Part shown: positions 11,626 to 21,891 of the stretch, piece by piece
Layout: the number at the start of each line of letters is the position of its first letter
Numbering within the stretch: position 1 is the stretch's first letter
NCBI GenBank assembly: GCA_023614405.1
Contig: CM042686.1
Location: forward strand, 465,528,740 to 465,592,739
DNA from: Avena insularis
Taxonomy: Eukaryota; Streptophyta; Magnoliopsida; Poales; Poaceae
Direction of reading: 5' to 3'
DNA length: 64,000 bases
Program-made: the position numbers and the translations under genes
Notes under the pieces: generated by a model
The model's database searches: none
What the model saw: the letters and a program-made list of their open reading frames with translations, nothing else
Told to the model about the DNA's origin: nothing

Positions 11626-14600
11626 TCACGGTGAAGGGCGGAATTTCATCAAACTTATCATAATCTGCGACATATACATCTTGTCCTCGACTCCCGTGAT
11701 GTTTCTTTTCCCTGAAAGAACTATGTGACGCCTAGGCTCATCATCTGATGTATTTGTTTCCTTATTTTTTCTTTTTTTCGGTCTAGAGGACATGTCCTTC
11801 ACATAAAAAACCCGAGCCACATCATTGGCTAGGACAAATGGTTCGTCTCTGTAACCAAGATTCTTGAGATCCACTATTGTCATTCCATACAGCTGGTCTA
11901 CATTTACCCCTTCTCCATTCATGTTGACCCAACTACACTGAAACAAAGGGACCTTAAAAGTAGGTCCATAGTCAAGTTCCCATATCTCCTCTATGTAACC
12001 ATAGTATGTGTCCTTTTTCCAATTCTCGCATGTTGCATCAAAGCGGACACCACTGTTTTGGTTGGTGCTCTTTTTATCTTGGGCAATCATGTAAAATGTA
12101 TTCCCATTTATCTCGTACCCTTGGAAAGTCAATACAGTCGTAGATGGTGTCGCGGCCAACAAGTAGAGATGATCTCCAATAGTGGTGTCATTCATGAGAT
12201 GTAATTGCAACCAAGTGCCGAAAGTCTCCATGTGATTTTCTTTAATCCAGTAGTCATCCTTCCCCGGGAACTTGGAGCGTACAACATTCATGTGTTCCTC
12301 GATATACGGAGCCACGAAGGTAGACCTTTGTAGAACTGTGTAGTGTGCTTGATTCAAAGAATGTACGTCCCTAAATATCATTGCTTTCTTTCCTAGCGTG
12401 CCTTTTCCACTCAGTCTCCCCTCATACCGTGATTCAGGAACACCAATCAGCTTAAGGTCAGGAAGAAAGTCTACAAAGAACCCAATGACCTCCTCTGTTC
12501 CATAGCCCTTGGAGATGCTTCCTTCTAGCCTAGCACGATTACAAACATATTTCTTTAAGACTCCCATAAACCTCTCGAAGGGGAACATATTGTGCAGAAA
12601 TACAGGACCGAGAATGGAAATCTCTTCGACTAGGTGAACTAAGAGATGCGTTATAATATTGAAGAAGGACGGGGGGAACACCAACTCAAAACTGACATGA
12701 CATTGGACCACATCCTTCTGTAGCCTTTCCAGACTTTCTCGATTGATTACCTTCTGAGATATTGCATTGAGGAATGCACATAGCTTCACAATGGCTACTC
12801 GAACATTTTTCGGTAGAAGCCCCCTCAATGCAACCGGAAGCAACTGCGTCATAATCACGTGGCAATCATGAGACTTCAGGTTCTGGAATTTTTTCTCTGC
12901 CATATTTATTATTCCCTTTATATTTGACGAGAAGCCAGCCAGGACCTTGATACTATAAAGGACTTCAAAAAAGATTTCCTTCTCTGCTTTGGTAAGAGCG
13001 TAGCTTCTTAAGTATTCACGGCCTTTATCAGTATGCTTGTTGTATGGGTCTTTGATACATTGCTGGTCCTCCCGTGCTTCTGGTGTACCTTTTGTCTTCC
13101 CATACACGCCCAAGAAGCCTAGCAGGTTCACACAAAGATTCTTCGTCACGTGCATCATGTCGATTGAAGAACGGACCTCTAGGTCTTTCCAATACTCAAG
13201 CTCCCAAAATATAGATTTATTTTTCCACATGGCCGTGTGTCCGGTAATGGGGTAGTTCGGAACAGATTGACCGCCAGGACCCTTTCCAAAGATTACTTCT
13301 AGGTCCTTCACCATACCAAATACATCAGCACCTTTAGGGAGCTTAGGCTTCTTCCGGTAATCTGCCTCACCGTTGAAATGCTTGCCTTTCTTTCTTACTT
13401 GATGATTGGTCGGAAGAAATTTACGACACCCTAGGAACATAACCTTCTTACATTTATCCAAATATGTACCTTTAGTCTTATCTAAACAGTGTGTGCATTC
13501 ATTGTATCCCTTGTTTGACTGTCCTAAAATGTTACTAAGAGCAGGCCAATCATTGATGGTTACGAACAACAATGCTCGTAAGTCAAATGGCTCCTGTTTG
13601 TGCTCATCCCACACCTTTACACCTGGTTCTGCCCACAACTGCAAAAGTTCATCGACTAATGGCCTTAGGTACACATCAATGTCGTTGTCGGGTTGCTTCG
13701 GTCCTTGGATGAGCACTGGCATCATAATGAACTTCTGCTTCATGCACAACCAAGGAGGAAGGTTGTAGATACATAGAGTCACTAGCCAGGTGCTGTGACT
13801 GCAGCTCTGCTCCCCAAAAGGATTCATGCCGTCTATACTTAGACCAAACCATAAGTTCCTCGCGTCACCTGCAAAGTTCGAGTACTTTCTCTCGATGTTT
13901 CTCCACTGCGACCCATCGGCGGGGTGTCTCAGTTTCCCGTCTTTCTTACGCTCTTCTTTGTGCCATCGCAACAACCCGACATGCTCTTTGTTTCTGAACA
14001 GACGTTTCAACTGTGGTATTATAGGAGCATACCACATAACCTTAGCAGGAACCCTCTTCCTAGGAGGCTCGTCATCGCCCTCAACATCACCAGGGTCATC
14101 TTGTCTGATCTTGTATTGACATGCAGTGCATACCGGGCATTTATCCATATTCTCGTACTTCTCACCGTGGTACAGGATGCAGTCATTAATGCATGCATGT
14201 ATCTTCTCCACATCTAATCCTAGAGGGCAGATAGTCTTCTTTGCTTCGTACGTTGTCTCGGGAAGCTCGTTATCCTTTGGAAGCTTTGGCTTCATTATTT
14301 TCAGTAACTTCTCAAATCCCTTGTCAGATAAGCGGTCGCCTTCCATTTCAGCAGTTCAAGTGTGGTACCGAGCTTTGTGCTGCCATCTTCGCAATTTGGG
14401 TACAATAACTTTTTGTGATCCTTTTGCATGGCCTCCAACTTAAGCTTCTCCCTTTCTGTATCGCATTGTTGCTTTGCATCAGAAATGACCCGACCAAGAC
14501 CATCAGCAGGCTCATCCGATGCCCGTTGTTCTTCTTCATTGCCGCCTCCCTCTTCTTCATTGTCTTCCATTGTAGTATCACCGTATTCTTCAGGGGACAT

Positions 14601-14954
14601 AGGATAGCTATCATCATCCTCCTCTTCTTCATTTTCTTCCAGCCTAACCCCTCTTTCTCCATGCATGGCCTAACAATAATATCCGGGCATGAAACCTCTT
14701 TGAAGCAGATGGCTTTGAAGGATTCTCGGGGCAGAGTGCTCCGCCACGTTCCGACAGTCGACGCAGGGACAAGGCATAAAATTATCCACTTTGTTTGCCT
14801 TAGCCAAATCGATAAATTTATGCAGGCCTACAATAAAATCGGAATCGTGTCGGTCTCCGTACATCCATCGCATCCGCGCATCAATCTGCGTCATAATAAT
14901 TAACCATGACAATGACATCGTGAATAGTGAAATGACCACCCTACATGGACACAT
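11626..14954 (-). pseudogene. CACTA transposase (TNP2 type), two lesions
   Basis: The main open frame (11626-14346, 906 codons) carries, in order, a cysteine pair (CPVCTACQYK), the TNP2/Transposase_21 core (LWFGLSIDGMNPFGEQ, PYNKHTDKGREYL region), a DUF4218-like region (HNMFPFERFMGVLKKYVCNR) and a DUF4216-like C-terminus (YEINGNTFYMIAQDK, PLFQCSWVN). Upstream, 14348-14954 encodes the transposase-associated N-terminal domain (RWMYGDRHDSDFIVGLHKFI, MPCPCVDCRN) and an acidic linker. Two lesions separate them. An in-frame TAG at 14667-14669 replaces what is usually a tryptophan (GYYC-stop-AMHGERG). A single missing base near 14335 puts the linker (TKLGTTLELLKWKA) and the core (RLSDKGFEKLLK) in different frames. 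The protein cuts and pastes CACTA elements by binding their ends. The start codon is uncertain; an upstream intron is possible. Confidence 0.88.
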
Positions 14955-15159
14955 GCAATATTTTTGTATCAGTTACAGATAAAGAAGATAAGGTTGCTAA
15001 CCTCGGCTGAGGATACCGTGTTGTACGAACTTAAGCGTGGCTCGGACATTTCTTCGAACACCTTGTGTGTAGTGTGAAGAAAAAACCTAGCATCCACCTT
15101 CCACACAAAATTCCAGAAAAAATAAGTGGATGGGCGGGGCTTATTTATAGCCAGGGGAG

Positions 15160-15375
15160 GGTTTTTGGTCCCGGTTCATGCCACGAACTGGGACCAAAGC
15201 CCCTCCCCGCGACACGTGGCGGCCCAGCAACACCCCCCTCCCACCTAGGTCATTGGTCCCGGTTGATGGCATGAACCGGGACCAATGACCTGGGTGGGGG
15301 GGCGTTGCTGGGCCACCACGTGTCGTGGGAAGGGGCTTTGGTCCCGATTCGTGGCATGAACCGGGACCAATGCCC
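15160..15375. repeat. CACTA subterminal-type repeats between the two divergent ORFs
   Basis: Inverted pairs of GGTCCCGGTTSATGSCA and its complement repeat about every 90 bases between the minus-strand transposase and the plus-strand ORF at 15522. The position suggests a shared promoter region that also carries transposase-binding repeats; that role is inferred. Confidence 0.6.
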
Positions 15376-15521
15376 AGCACCGTCGCTTTGTCGTCCTCGT
15401 GTACAAATAGGAGGCCACAACGCGTCGCTTCGCCATCGCCTCGGCCTCTGCAATATCTCCACCGCGTCGTCGTCTCGCCCTCTGTAATCTTCCCTCCCTC
15501 TCCAATCTCCACCACACCGCC

Positions 15522-16024
15522 ATGGAGATGCCCGCGCTGAACTTCTATGAGGCGGTGATGTTCGTGCACTTCGACATCCTCGCGCCGCCGGGCATGAGGT
15601 GCCCCACGGATGGCGCATCAGCTATGCGGGTGCGCTGGTGGCTCCGCTCCTCGTCCCCGGTGGAGCCGAGATGGAGAGCAAAATTGCGGCGCGTCGCCGC
15701 CAGATGCCCGCGTGGAAGAGGGCGCTACCCCGGTACGCGGCGGCCAACCCGTACTGGCCGACGCTGTTCAAGGAGCGGAAGACCAAGATTGGCAACCGCA
15801 TCGTTTATGGGCGCGTGGTGCACCCGGATCTCCGCAACCGAGAAGGGCGGGAGAGGTTCTGGTCTGTCCCTGGACGGACCAAGTACACCGTCATCGACGT
15901 CGCTCGCCGCGAAGAGGAGCTCCGTCTCGCGAACAATACGGAAATCGTGGAGGTTCCGTCCGACGATGACGAGGAAGCCGGCGGCTCGGAGGACAGCGGC
16001 AGCGGAAGTGAAATTGTTGATTAG
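15522..16024 (+). CDS. CACTA second ORF, plant TE-associated protein (frameshifted)
   Basis: The frame opening with ATG at 15522 reads MEMPALNFYEAVMFVHFDIL up to about 15598. The conserved part continues one frame over, from about 15599 to the stop at 16022-16024: HGWRISYAGALVAPLL, then KIAARRRQMPAWKRALPRY, ERFWSVPGRTKYTVIDVA, and an acidic tail ending GSGSEIVD. The shift implies a one-base indel near 15600 or an unseen short intron. Proteins with a GWR...(W/F)xVPGRT core are common in grass TEs but have no known biochemical function that I can name. The acidic C-terminus and basic centre would suit a DNA- or chromatin-associated role, which is speculation. A related ORF lies at 33199-38198. 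Confidence 0.6.
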
Positions 16025-16194
16025 GAAGAATTTGTGAAATCGCACCTTTGTTTAGGAAGAATTTGTGGTTGAATTAATAAAATGCCGCGATTTAGATCTC
16101 TGTCTCGATTAATTTGTGGAAGAATTTTTTAAAAATATTAGATCAATTCAATTTCTGCCTCGATTTAATTTAGATCTCTGTCCCGGATTGGGAC

Positions 16195-16441
16195 CGTCGA
16201 GGGGTTTTTGGTCCCGGTTCGTGGCATGAACCGGGACCAATGCTCCGCAGAGCGCCACGTGTGCGCGGGGGCATTGGTCCCGGTTCCTTCCACGAACCGA
16301 GACTAATGCTTAGATATGAACCGGGACCAATGCCCAGGCGACATGAACCGAGACCGGTGCCTGGCATTGGTCCCGACTGCGGAACCGAACCGGGACCAAT
16401 GGCATTTGGGTGCTGGACCAAAGACCCTTTTTCTACTAGTG
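16195..16441. repeat. CACTA right terminal region with terminal inverted repeat
   Basis: Dense GGTCCCGGTT/AACCGGGACC motifs end in GACCAAAGACCCTTTTTCTA followed by CTAGTG at 16441. Reversed, this is a typical CACTA 5' end. The next three bases are GCG, the presumed target duplication; the partner copy would lie outside the window. Confidence 0.8.
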
Positions 16442-16550
16442 GCGGTACGCATCTTCCAGATCTAGCGAGTCCGGAGGCTGATGGCTGTGCGAGCTATGTC
16501 AGGAACTCCCAAGCCAACCAGCCTGAGTGGTCTGCACACTCGTTCCCAGT

Positions 16551-18417
16551 TTACATGGCAATGCCCTCCGTTTGCCTCCTTCCTCCTAGCCCAGAGGAAT
16601 CCCCTACAGATCCTCTAGATCTATTTGAGGGTCTTTTTGTGAAGTCCAAGTGCAATGATCTGATGTAGGGGGTCACCATCAGCACCGACTTAACAAGGGC
16701 CAAGCGCCTAGCCTTCGTCATCATGGAAGCTTTCCATAGTGGGGGCAGTCGGCTATGTTGTCCACTAGAGGTTGAAGTGTCGATGTTGAGAGATGGCAGA
16801 CCGACATGGGGATGCCGAGGTATAGGACAGGGAAGTGTGCCAACTGACACCGCATAATCCCTTCCGCGACTTGGCCTACTTCCTTCGTGTAGGCGATCAA
16901 GGTAACCGAGCATTTTGTGAAGTTGGTATGTAGTCTCGACGCCTCCCCCAAAGAGCGCAAGAATTGCGCGAACCACGTGCAGCTCCGCCTCATCTGGATG
17001 GCAGAAGATGACTACATCGTCAGCGTAGAGGGAGACCAACGTCACCAACTCTCGGGGTGTGATGCATTTCAGCACCCCAAGCTCCTTGGCCTTGGCCAAC
17101 AACTTGTTGAGAGAGTTGATGAACAACATGAACAACATCGGCGATAGGGGGTCTCCCTGTCTTAGGCCCCGTCGATGCCAAATCGGGGGGCCTGGCTCGC
17201 CATTGAGCATCACCCGTGTGCTCGCCGTCGAAAGATGGATAGCCACCAGTTCCCTGAATCTGGGGTCGTACCCTATTCTCTGAAGCACCTCAAACAACAA
17301 CGCCCACGAGACCGAGTCTCAAAGCTCTAGCGATGTCTAGCTTGAGCATGACTCGTGGCTCCTTGAGCCTATGGAGTAGGCGTGCCGTCTGCTGAACCAA
17401 CATAAAGTTATCATGAATGCAGCGCTTCTGACTGAAGGCGCATTGGTTCAGGTCAACCAGGACGCCCAGTCTAGGGGCAAGCCGCGATGCCAACACCTTT
17501 GCTGCCAGCTTGGCAAAGATATGGATCAAGCTAATGGAATGATAGTCTCCTAGGGTTGTTGCATCGCTCCTTTTGGGCAGCAGAATTATCAAGTCTTGGT
17601 TGAGGCCTTGGAATCCGCGCCCACTCATGGTATGGAACTTGTCGAAGGCCGACATAAAGTCGACCTTGACCGTTTGCCAGTAGGATTGGAGGAATTCCAC
17701 GGTGAAGCCATCTGGACTGGCGCCTTACTGTGAGGTAGTCGCCTGACCACATACCACACCTCTTCCTCTGTAAAGGGTGCGTCTAGCTGCGAAAAGTCCT
17801 CTGCATGTGTCCCTAGAAAGTCTAGGTCTAGCCAGAACTCATGGTCTACCGCAGTTCCTAACAGATCCTGGAAGTGTTCGTATGTAGATTCAGACATGGC
17901 AACATAATCGACTACGACCGCGCCATCGACATGGAGGCTATGGATCACGTTCTTCTGTCTCTGATAGGAAACGTGCTGGTGGAAGAATGTCGTGTTCGCA
18001 TCCCCCTCCTTCAACCATGCCACCTTAGCGCGTTGTCGTGCCATCATGCGCTCTAGGGATGTCAGCCCAAGGTATGTACGCTTCAACTTAGTGCGAAGCG
18101 CACGCTCATTAGTGGTGAGCTGTCTGGATTCCATGGTGGTACACCACTTCCCGCGGTATCATGAGTTGCAATTTCACCGACCCTACCTTCTTGTCAGCCC
18201 AGCTCATGAGCTGCCATGCCGTACACTTCATCTTGGCGACTAGGCGACGGTAGGGATCGGGGTCTCCATCGATGATCGCCCACGCAACGTCCACCACATC
18301 TCGGAACCCGTCCAGCTTCATCCAAAATTGCTCAAACTGGAATCGCTTCCGGCCTACCGCAACAGGTGTGCAATCCAGGAGCAGGGGACAGTGGATGATC
18401 GACGGCAAACAATCCAT
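16551..18417 (-). pseudogene. LINE (non-LTR retrotransposon) reverse transcriptase fragment
   Basis: From 18417 downwards the minus strand encodes the end of the endonuclease domain (HCPLLLDCTPVAVGRKRFQF), the linker (LKEGDANTTFFHQHVSYQR), the start of reverse transcriptase (LIILLPKRSDATTLGDYHSI, FAKLAAKVLASRLAPRLG) and its core (GLRQGDPLSPMLFMLFIN, then SLYADDVVIFCHPDEAEL with the YADD catalytic motif). Frames change near 17700, 17310 and 16900, so it is dead. The endonuclease N-terminus is absent, and the C-terminal part is cut off next to the CACTA end at 16441. It copied itself by target-primed reverse transcription when intact. Confidence 0.88.
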
Positions 18418-19093
18418 GGTTGTTCATAAAAACCGAATCCTGCTATAGATAATTTCTTTTCTTTTGTCTCTCGGTTCTTTGCCTAATGCTCGTGGTGGCC
18501 TCGGAATAGTACGTGTTGTTTTGATTTTCCTGTCTTAATTCTGCCTTTCTGAGAGAAGTTTTTTCTTCTGAGCTTCCGGCAACTTCATTATAGAATCATC
18601 ACGGTCATCTACAAGTACAGGAACGAAAAAGATGGGGGCATTAAACCAGAACTACCTAACACCCTGTGTAGATCCATGGCCTAATTCTTTTTTCTTTTTT
18701 TTTGAACTGATCCATGGCCTAATTCTGACTTTGAGAGAAAGTTGATGCATCTTATTCTAATGAAACAGCAAGATCGGTCTGTGAAAAACATCCCTGTATT
18801 TTGGTGCCTTATTGACAACTTGTCCATAGCAATTAGTCAAACTTCTGTCCAGGCTAAATGTCAATTCGGATGAATCATAATTTTGACTAAATTGATGTCA
18901 CGTTCAAATTTGTCCAAGTTACCAATTTAATTCATGCTTGGTTGCTGACAAACTTTGTGATGTGTACATACATGTGAGGTTGTGTCAGTCTAAACATGTG
19001 TTTGACTGTTTTTCTGAAGTGAAACATGTGTCTGAAAGTAAACATACACCATCAAATAGAATTACCACGACACAGCAGCATGTACATGAATAA
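18418..19093. other. Intergenic, no gene recognised
   Basis: AT-rich sequence without a supported ORF. The only structure seen is a pair of 18-base direct repeats, GATCCATGGCCTAATTCT, at 18671-18688 and 18709-18726, flanking a 20-base T-rich insert. Confidence 0.6.
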
Positions 19094-19177
19094 TTGACAC
19101 TTCCAAGTCCAGCACCCCACTTGTCAATTGTCATCCAACATGGAACAGAATTGATCCGCTATATATCTCAGTACTAC

Positions 19178-19369
19178 ATATATGGAGATACTGTCAGATA
19201 CACACATCACACTGCAGACCTGCCGGTAGCTCTGGCTTTAACTAGCTTAGCCTCCAATCCCCAATTGTCCGTTATATATGGAGATACTGTCAGATACACA
19301 CATCACACTGCAGACCTGCCGGTAGCTCTGGCTTTAACTAGCTTAGCCTCCAATCCCCAATTGTCTGTT
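19178..19369 (+). repeat. 96-bp tandem duplication upstream of the small gene
   Basis: Two adjacent 96-base units (19178-19273 and about 19274-19369) begin ATATATGGAGATACTGTCAG and are nearly identical. Differences include one base in CCCCAATTGTC(C/T)GTTATA. A TATA-like CTATATAT lies just before at 19160. The duplication probably lies in the promoter or 5' leader of the gene starting at 19372. It is a multiple of three, so an upstream plus-strand frame from 19094 stays open across both units. Confidence 0.85.
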
Positions 19370-19371
19370 AT

Positions 19372-19689
19372 ATGCAGCAGGAGGTAGGAGCCGATTATGT
19401 TAGTGCAGAGATGGAAGAGGAGGAGCCAGCCACATGGGACTGCGGTAGCCCACTCTACGACTCGTTGGAGCTAGTCTCCATGTACCATGTCCTGGATAGA
19501 CACCTGATGATCATGCCATTCCCCAGCAGAGTGTTGCCACAGCAAGAGCATCAATGCGTTACCTCCTCGGTTGACACTGATCATGGTGCAGCGAGGTTTG
19601 TGACCAAGAAGTCGAGCACAACAGTGTGTAACGGGATGAAGGCTACAGCAGCCATTTATAGAGCTGTTACATGCTGCAGGAAATTGTAA
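19372..19689 (+). CDS. Small plant-conserved protein of unknown function
   Basis: A single-exon frame of 105 residues, or 92 if the second ATG (19411) is used; that ATG starts the conserved-looking part, MEEEEPATWDCGSPLYDSLE. The motif WDCGSPLYDSLELVSMYHVL, followed by DRHLMIMPFPSR, resembles small uncharacterised grass proteins that I recall but cannot name by function. The C-terminus is rich in Ser, Thr and Cys and ends CCRKL. No signal peptide or membrane segment is evident. It is flanked by TE remnants, but the clean frame and a TATA-like box upstream support a real gene. The first 13 residues could be untranslated leader. Confidence 0.55.
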   Translation: MQQEVGADYVSAEMEEEEPATWDCGSPLYDSLELVSMYHVLDRHLMIMPFPSRVLPQQEHQCVTSSVDTDHGAARFVTKKSSTTVCNGMKATAAIYRAVTCCRKL

Positions 19690-20388
19690 GATGACTCTCT
19701 ACTCCAGAGAACTATTGTTCTCTAAGCACATATTTCAATTCTCTAGTATGGAGTACTTCATGTACTAGTATGCATAAATGGCAATGCCCAGTCTACTAGA
19801 AGCATCATATATATTTCCGTCTTCTATCCAATCAGTCTACTAGAATCAAGGACATACAATAGTTACCACACTAGGAATTATATAGTGCTAAAGACTGGCT
19901 GTAGAGACCTTGCTTAAAAGGGTACAACTAACTGAACAATATCAAGACTGAATCAACCTAAACAAACTCGACCTTACATTGGCATCTTTGATTCGCAAGA
20001 TTCTCAAAATGCTAGAATAAGAAAAGACACATGACCTAAGTGGCATGTCCTCTTAATCCTATATAGGCATATAAACCTACTGGAATTTTGATCAGAGAGT
20101 ATCAACAAAAGAACAGTGGCAAGAGGATTGAATGGATGGATATTTTCCTCCAAAATAGAGTGCAAAGAAACCCTTAGGAAAAAATCCCAAGGATTCCAAT
20201 CCTATGAATCAAATAACCTGCATAGAAATTTTTCCTAAGGATTCGAACCCACAAAAACTTGCTATGAAGTTATTTTGAATCAAAGGAGACTAAGAGGGCA
20301 CAACCACATGAACACTATCAAATTTGAATCAGAAAACAATGTAAAGGAATAAGTGCAAACATTCAGCAAAGAAGAGAACTTTTTTATA
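19690..20388. other. 3' flank of the small gene, nothing recognised
   Basis: AT-rich non-coding sequence. A few repeated phrases such as TTTCCTAAGGATTCGAAC occur around 20160-20250, but there is no ORF, RNA gene or clear element. Confidence 0.5.
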
Positions 20389-20511
20389 CTCCCTCCGACC
20401 CAAATTAGTTGACTCAAATTTGTCAAAATACGGATGTATCTAATACTAAATCATGTCTAGATACAATCGAATCTTTACAAATCCAAGTCAACTAATTTGG
20501 GTCTGAGGGAG
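20389..20511. mobile_element. Stowaway MITE (123 bp)
   Basis: The element starts CTCCCTCCGACCCAAATTAG and ends with the inverted complement CTAATTTGGGTCTGAGGGAG, flanked by TA on both sides (20387-20388, 20512-20513). The length equals that of the copy at 44066-44188. These are non-autonomous Tc1/Mariner derivatives. Confidence 0.92.
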
Positions 20512-20513
20512 TA

Positions 20514-21247
20514 CTGCAAATGCAAAATTAAAATAACCTCATCACACTGCACACCCTAGCTGAGGCATGTCCAAACTATGCAACATGGTTCCATGGCCAA
20601 TAAAGCTAACTCTAACAGAATACTGAACATGCTTAAATATTTTCAGAAACAAGATATGACCCAAGAGCAACATGGTGAATATAAATGGCATATCTAACTG
20701 AACCATGTTAATGTTTATGGTTCTAGCCAACTATACACCATAATGATTGTAATGCAACAAACAAAGACAGCAAAAAGCACTGCAAGCACATAACCAGAAC
20801 AACTGAATGGCAACATTGGCAAGCTTTGCTGAAGCCATTGATGACAGCTCCAAACAGTGACATCAAGGCAACATTATGCAATTGCAAGTAAGACTCGACA
20901 CATGTTCTATGGTCTACCTGGTAGAGAACATTCCAACATAAGAAGCACAAGTCAATGCGCATCCAAGTCCAAGCACACAGCATGAATAGATCTAAATATC
21001 CAAGTGAGCAAGATGATACTGTCAGAAACATAATCCAGAAGCACCAGCAGTGATACTAAAACACTTAAATTAGATGATGCCAGAGAAATTAAACGCTGGA
21101 AATCCATAACTTCGATAACTAAAGGTCCACATTGGATGCAATCAGCACATCAAAGTACTTCCGCAGGCGAACAGATCATGGAAACATTCCTGTGCATCAC
21201 AAGCGCCAGACCAAGGCATTGCCTAGCAAGTTAGTTCAGCTGCGACT
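20514..21247. other. 3' flank of the CHZ1-like gene
   Basis: No supported ORF. The stretch nearest 21247 is presumably 3' untranslated sequence of the minus-strand histone chaperone gene; a short spliced 3' exon cannot be excluded. Confidence 0.4.
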
Positions 21248-21739
21248 CTAATCGCTCTCCTCCCCATCCCCACTCTCATCCCCATGAGCCATGTCGACGT
21301 CGGCGTCCTCATCGTCCTCGTCATCCTCCCACGCCTCCTCCAGTGGCACCAGGTACGCCCCAGGCTGCGACGGAGCGCGGCGGCGGGTACGAGAGGGCAG
21401 GATGTTGTTGAGGTCGACCTCGCCGAGGGGATCCTCGCAGAAGCCGTCGCTGTCTTCGCCCTCTTCCCCGTCCCCGCCTCCCTCAACCTCCTCCTCGTCA
21501 TCGCTTTCCTCATCTCCTTCTTCCTCCTCCTCCTCCTCCTCGACCACCATCTTGCCCTTCCCCTTGTCCGCGGACCGAGATTTGGCCTCGGCGGCGGCCT
21601 CCTCGTCGGTGCCGGGGCGGGCGGCCTTGGGGGCCGGGTCGATGGGAGATAGGTCGGAGTCGGTGTCCGGCTTGCGCTTGGCCGGGGATGGGGAGGGCTC
21701 GGTAGCGGTGGGCAGGGGCTGGCCGTCGGCGGTCGCCAT
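21248..21739 (-). CDS. CHZ1: Histone H2A.Z chaperone CHZ1-like protein
   Basis: One exon encodes 163 residues. The N-terminal half is Pro/Ala/Lys rich (PSPSPAKRKPDTDSDLSP). The middle is highly acidic with runs of Glu (residues about 66-95). The CHZ-type motif is DPLGEVDLNNILPSRTRRRA, followed by PGAYLVPLEE and an acidic C-terminus ending GDGEESD. CHZ proteins bind H2A.Z-H2B dimers in the nucleus and deliver them for replacement by SWR1. In grasses such proteins are about this length and acidic, so the gene looks intact. The start at 21739 is preceded by a GC-rich leader to about 21840. Alternatively it could be a different acidic nuclear protein, but the NILPSRTRRR motif makes CHZ the better call. 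GC content is high, unlike the flanking TEs. Confidence 0.72.
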   Translation of the reverse strand: MATADGQPLPTATEPSPSPAKRKPDTDSDLSPIDPAPKAARPGTDEEAAAEAKSRSADKGKGKMVVEEEEEEEEGDEESDDEEEVEGGGDGEEGEDSDGFCEDPLGEVDLNNILPSRTRRRAPSQPGAYLVPLEEAWEDDEDDEDADVDMAHGDESGDGEESD

Positions 21740-21891
21740 CGCGGAGGTGGGAGAGGGGGAGAGCTAGGGTTTAGGACGAGGAGCGAGTGCGAGAGACAGG
21801 GAGCGACGGAGAGGGGACAATGCAGCTGTGGCCCGTCTGCACCGCTTAAGAGGCGAGAAAATGCAGGAAATAGGCCATTGGTGGTGATCAA

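Larger units (their letters stand above)
1..16441 (-). mobile_element. CACTA (En/Spm) transposon composite, left end not in window
   Basis: The right end is CTACTAGTG at 16433-16441, preceded by the inverted complement of the usual Triticeae CACTA start (CACTAGTAGAAAAAGGGTC). Inside are a TNP2-type transposase on the minus strand, a second ORF on the plus strand, and blocks of GGTCCCGGTT/AACCGGGACC subterminal repeats at about 440-710, 15160-15375 and 16195-16440. The same class of repeat near the window start suggests the element runs to or past base 1. No left terminus with a matching 3-bp duplication was found, so the extent is an inference; the segment could instead be two adjacent CACTA elements. 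Confidence 0.5.
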
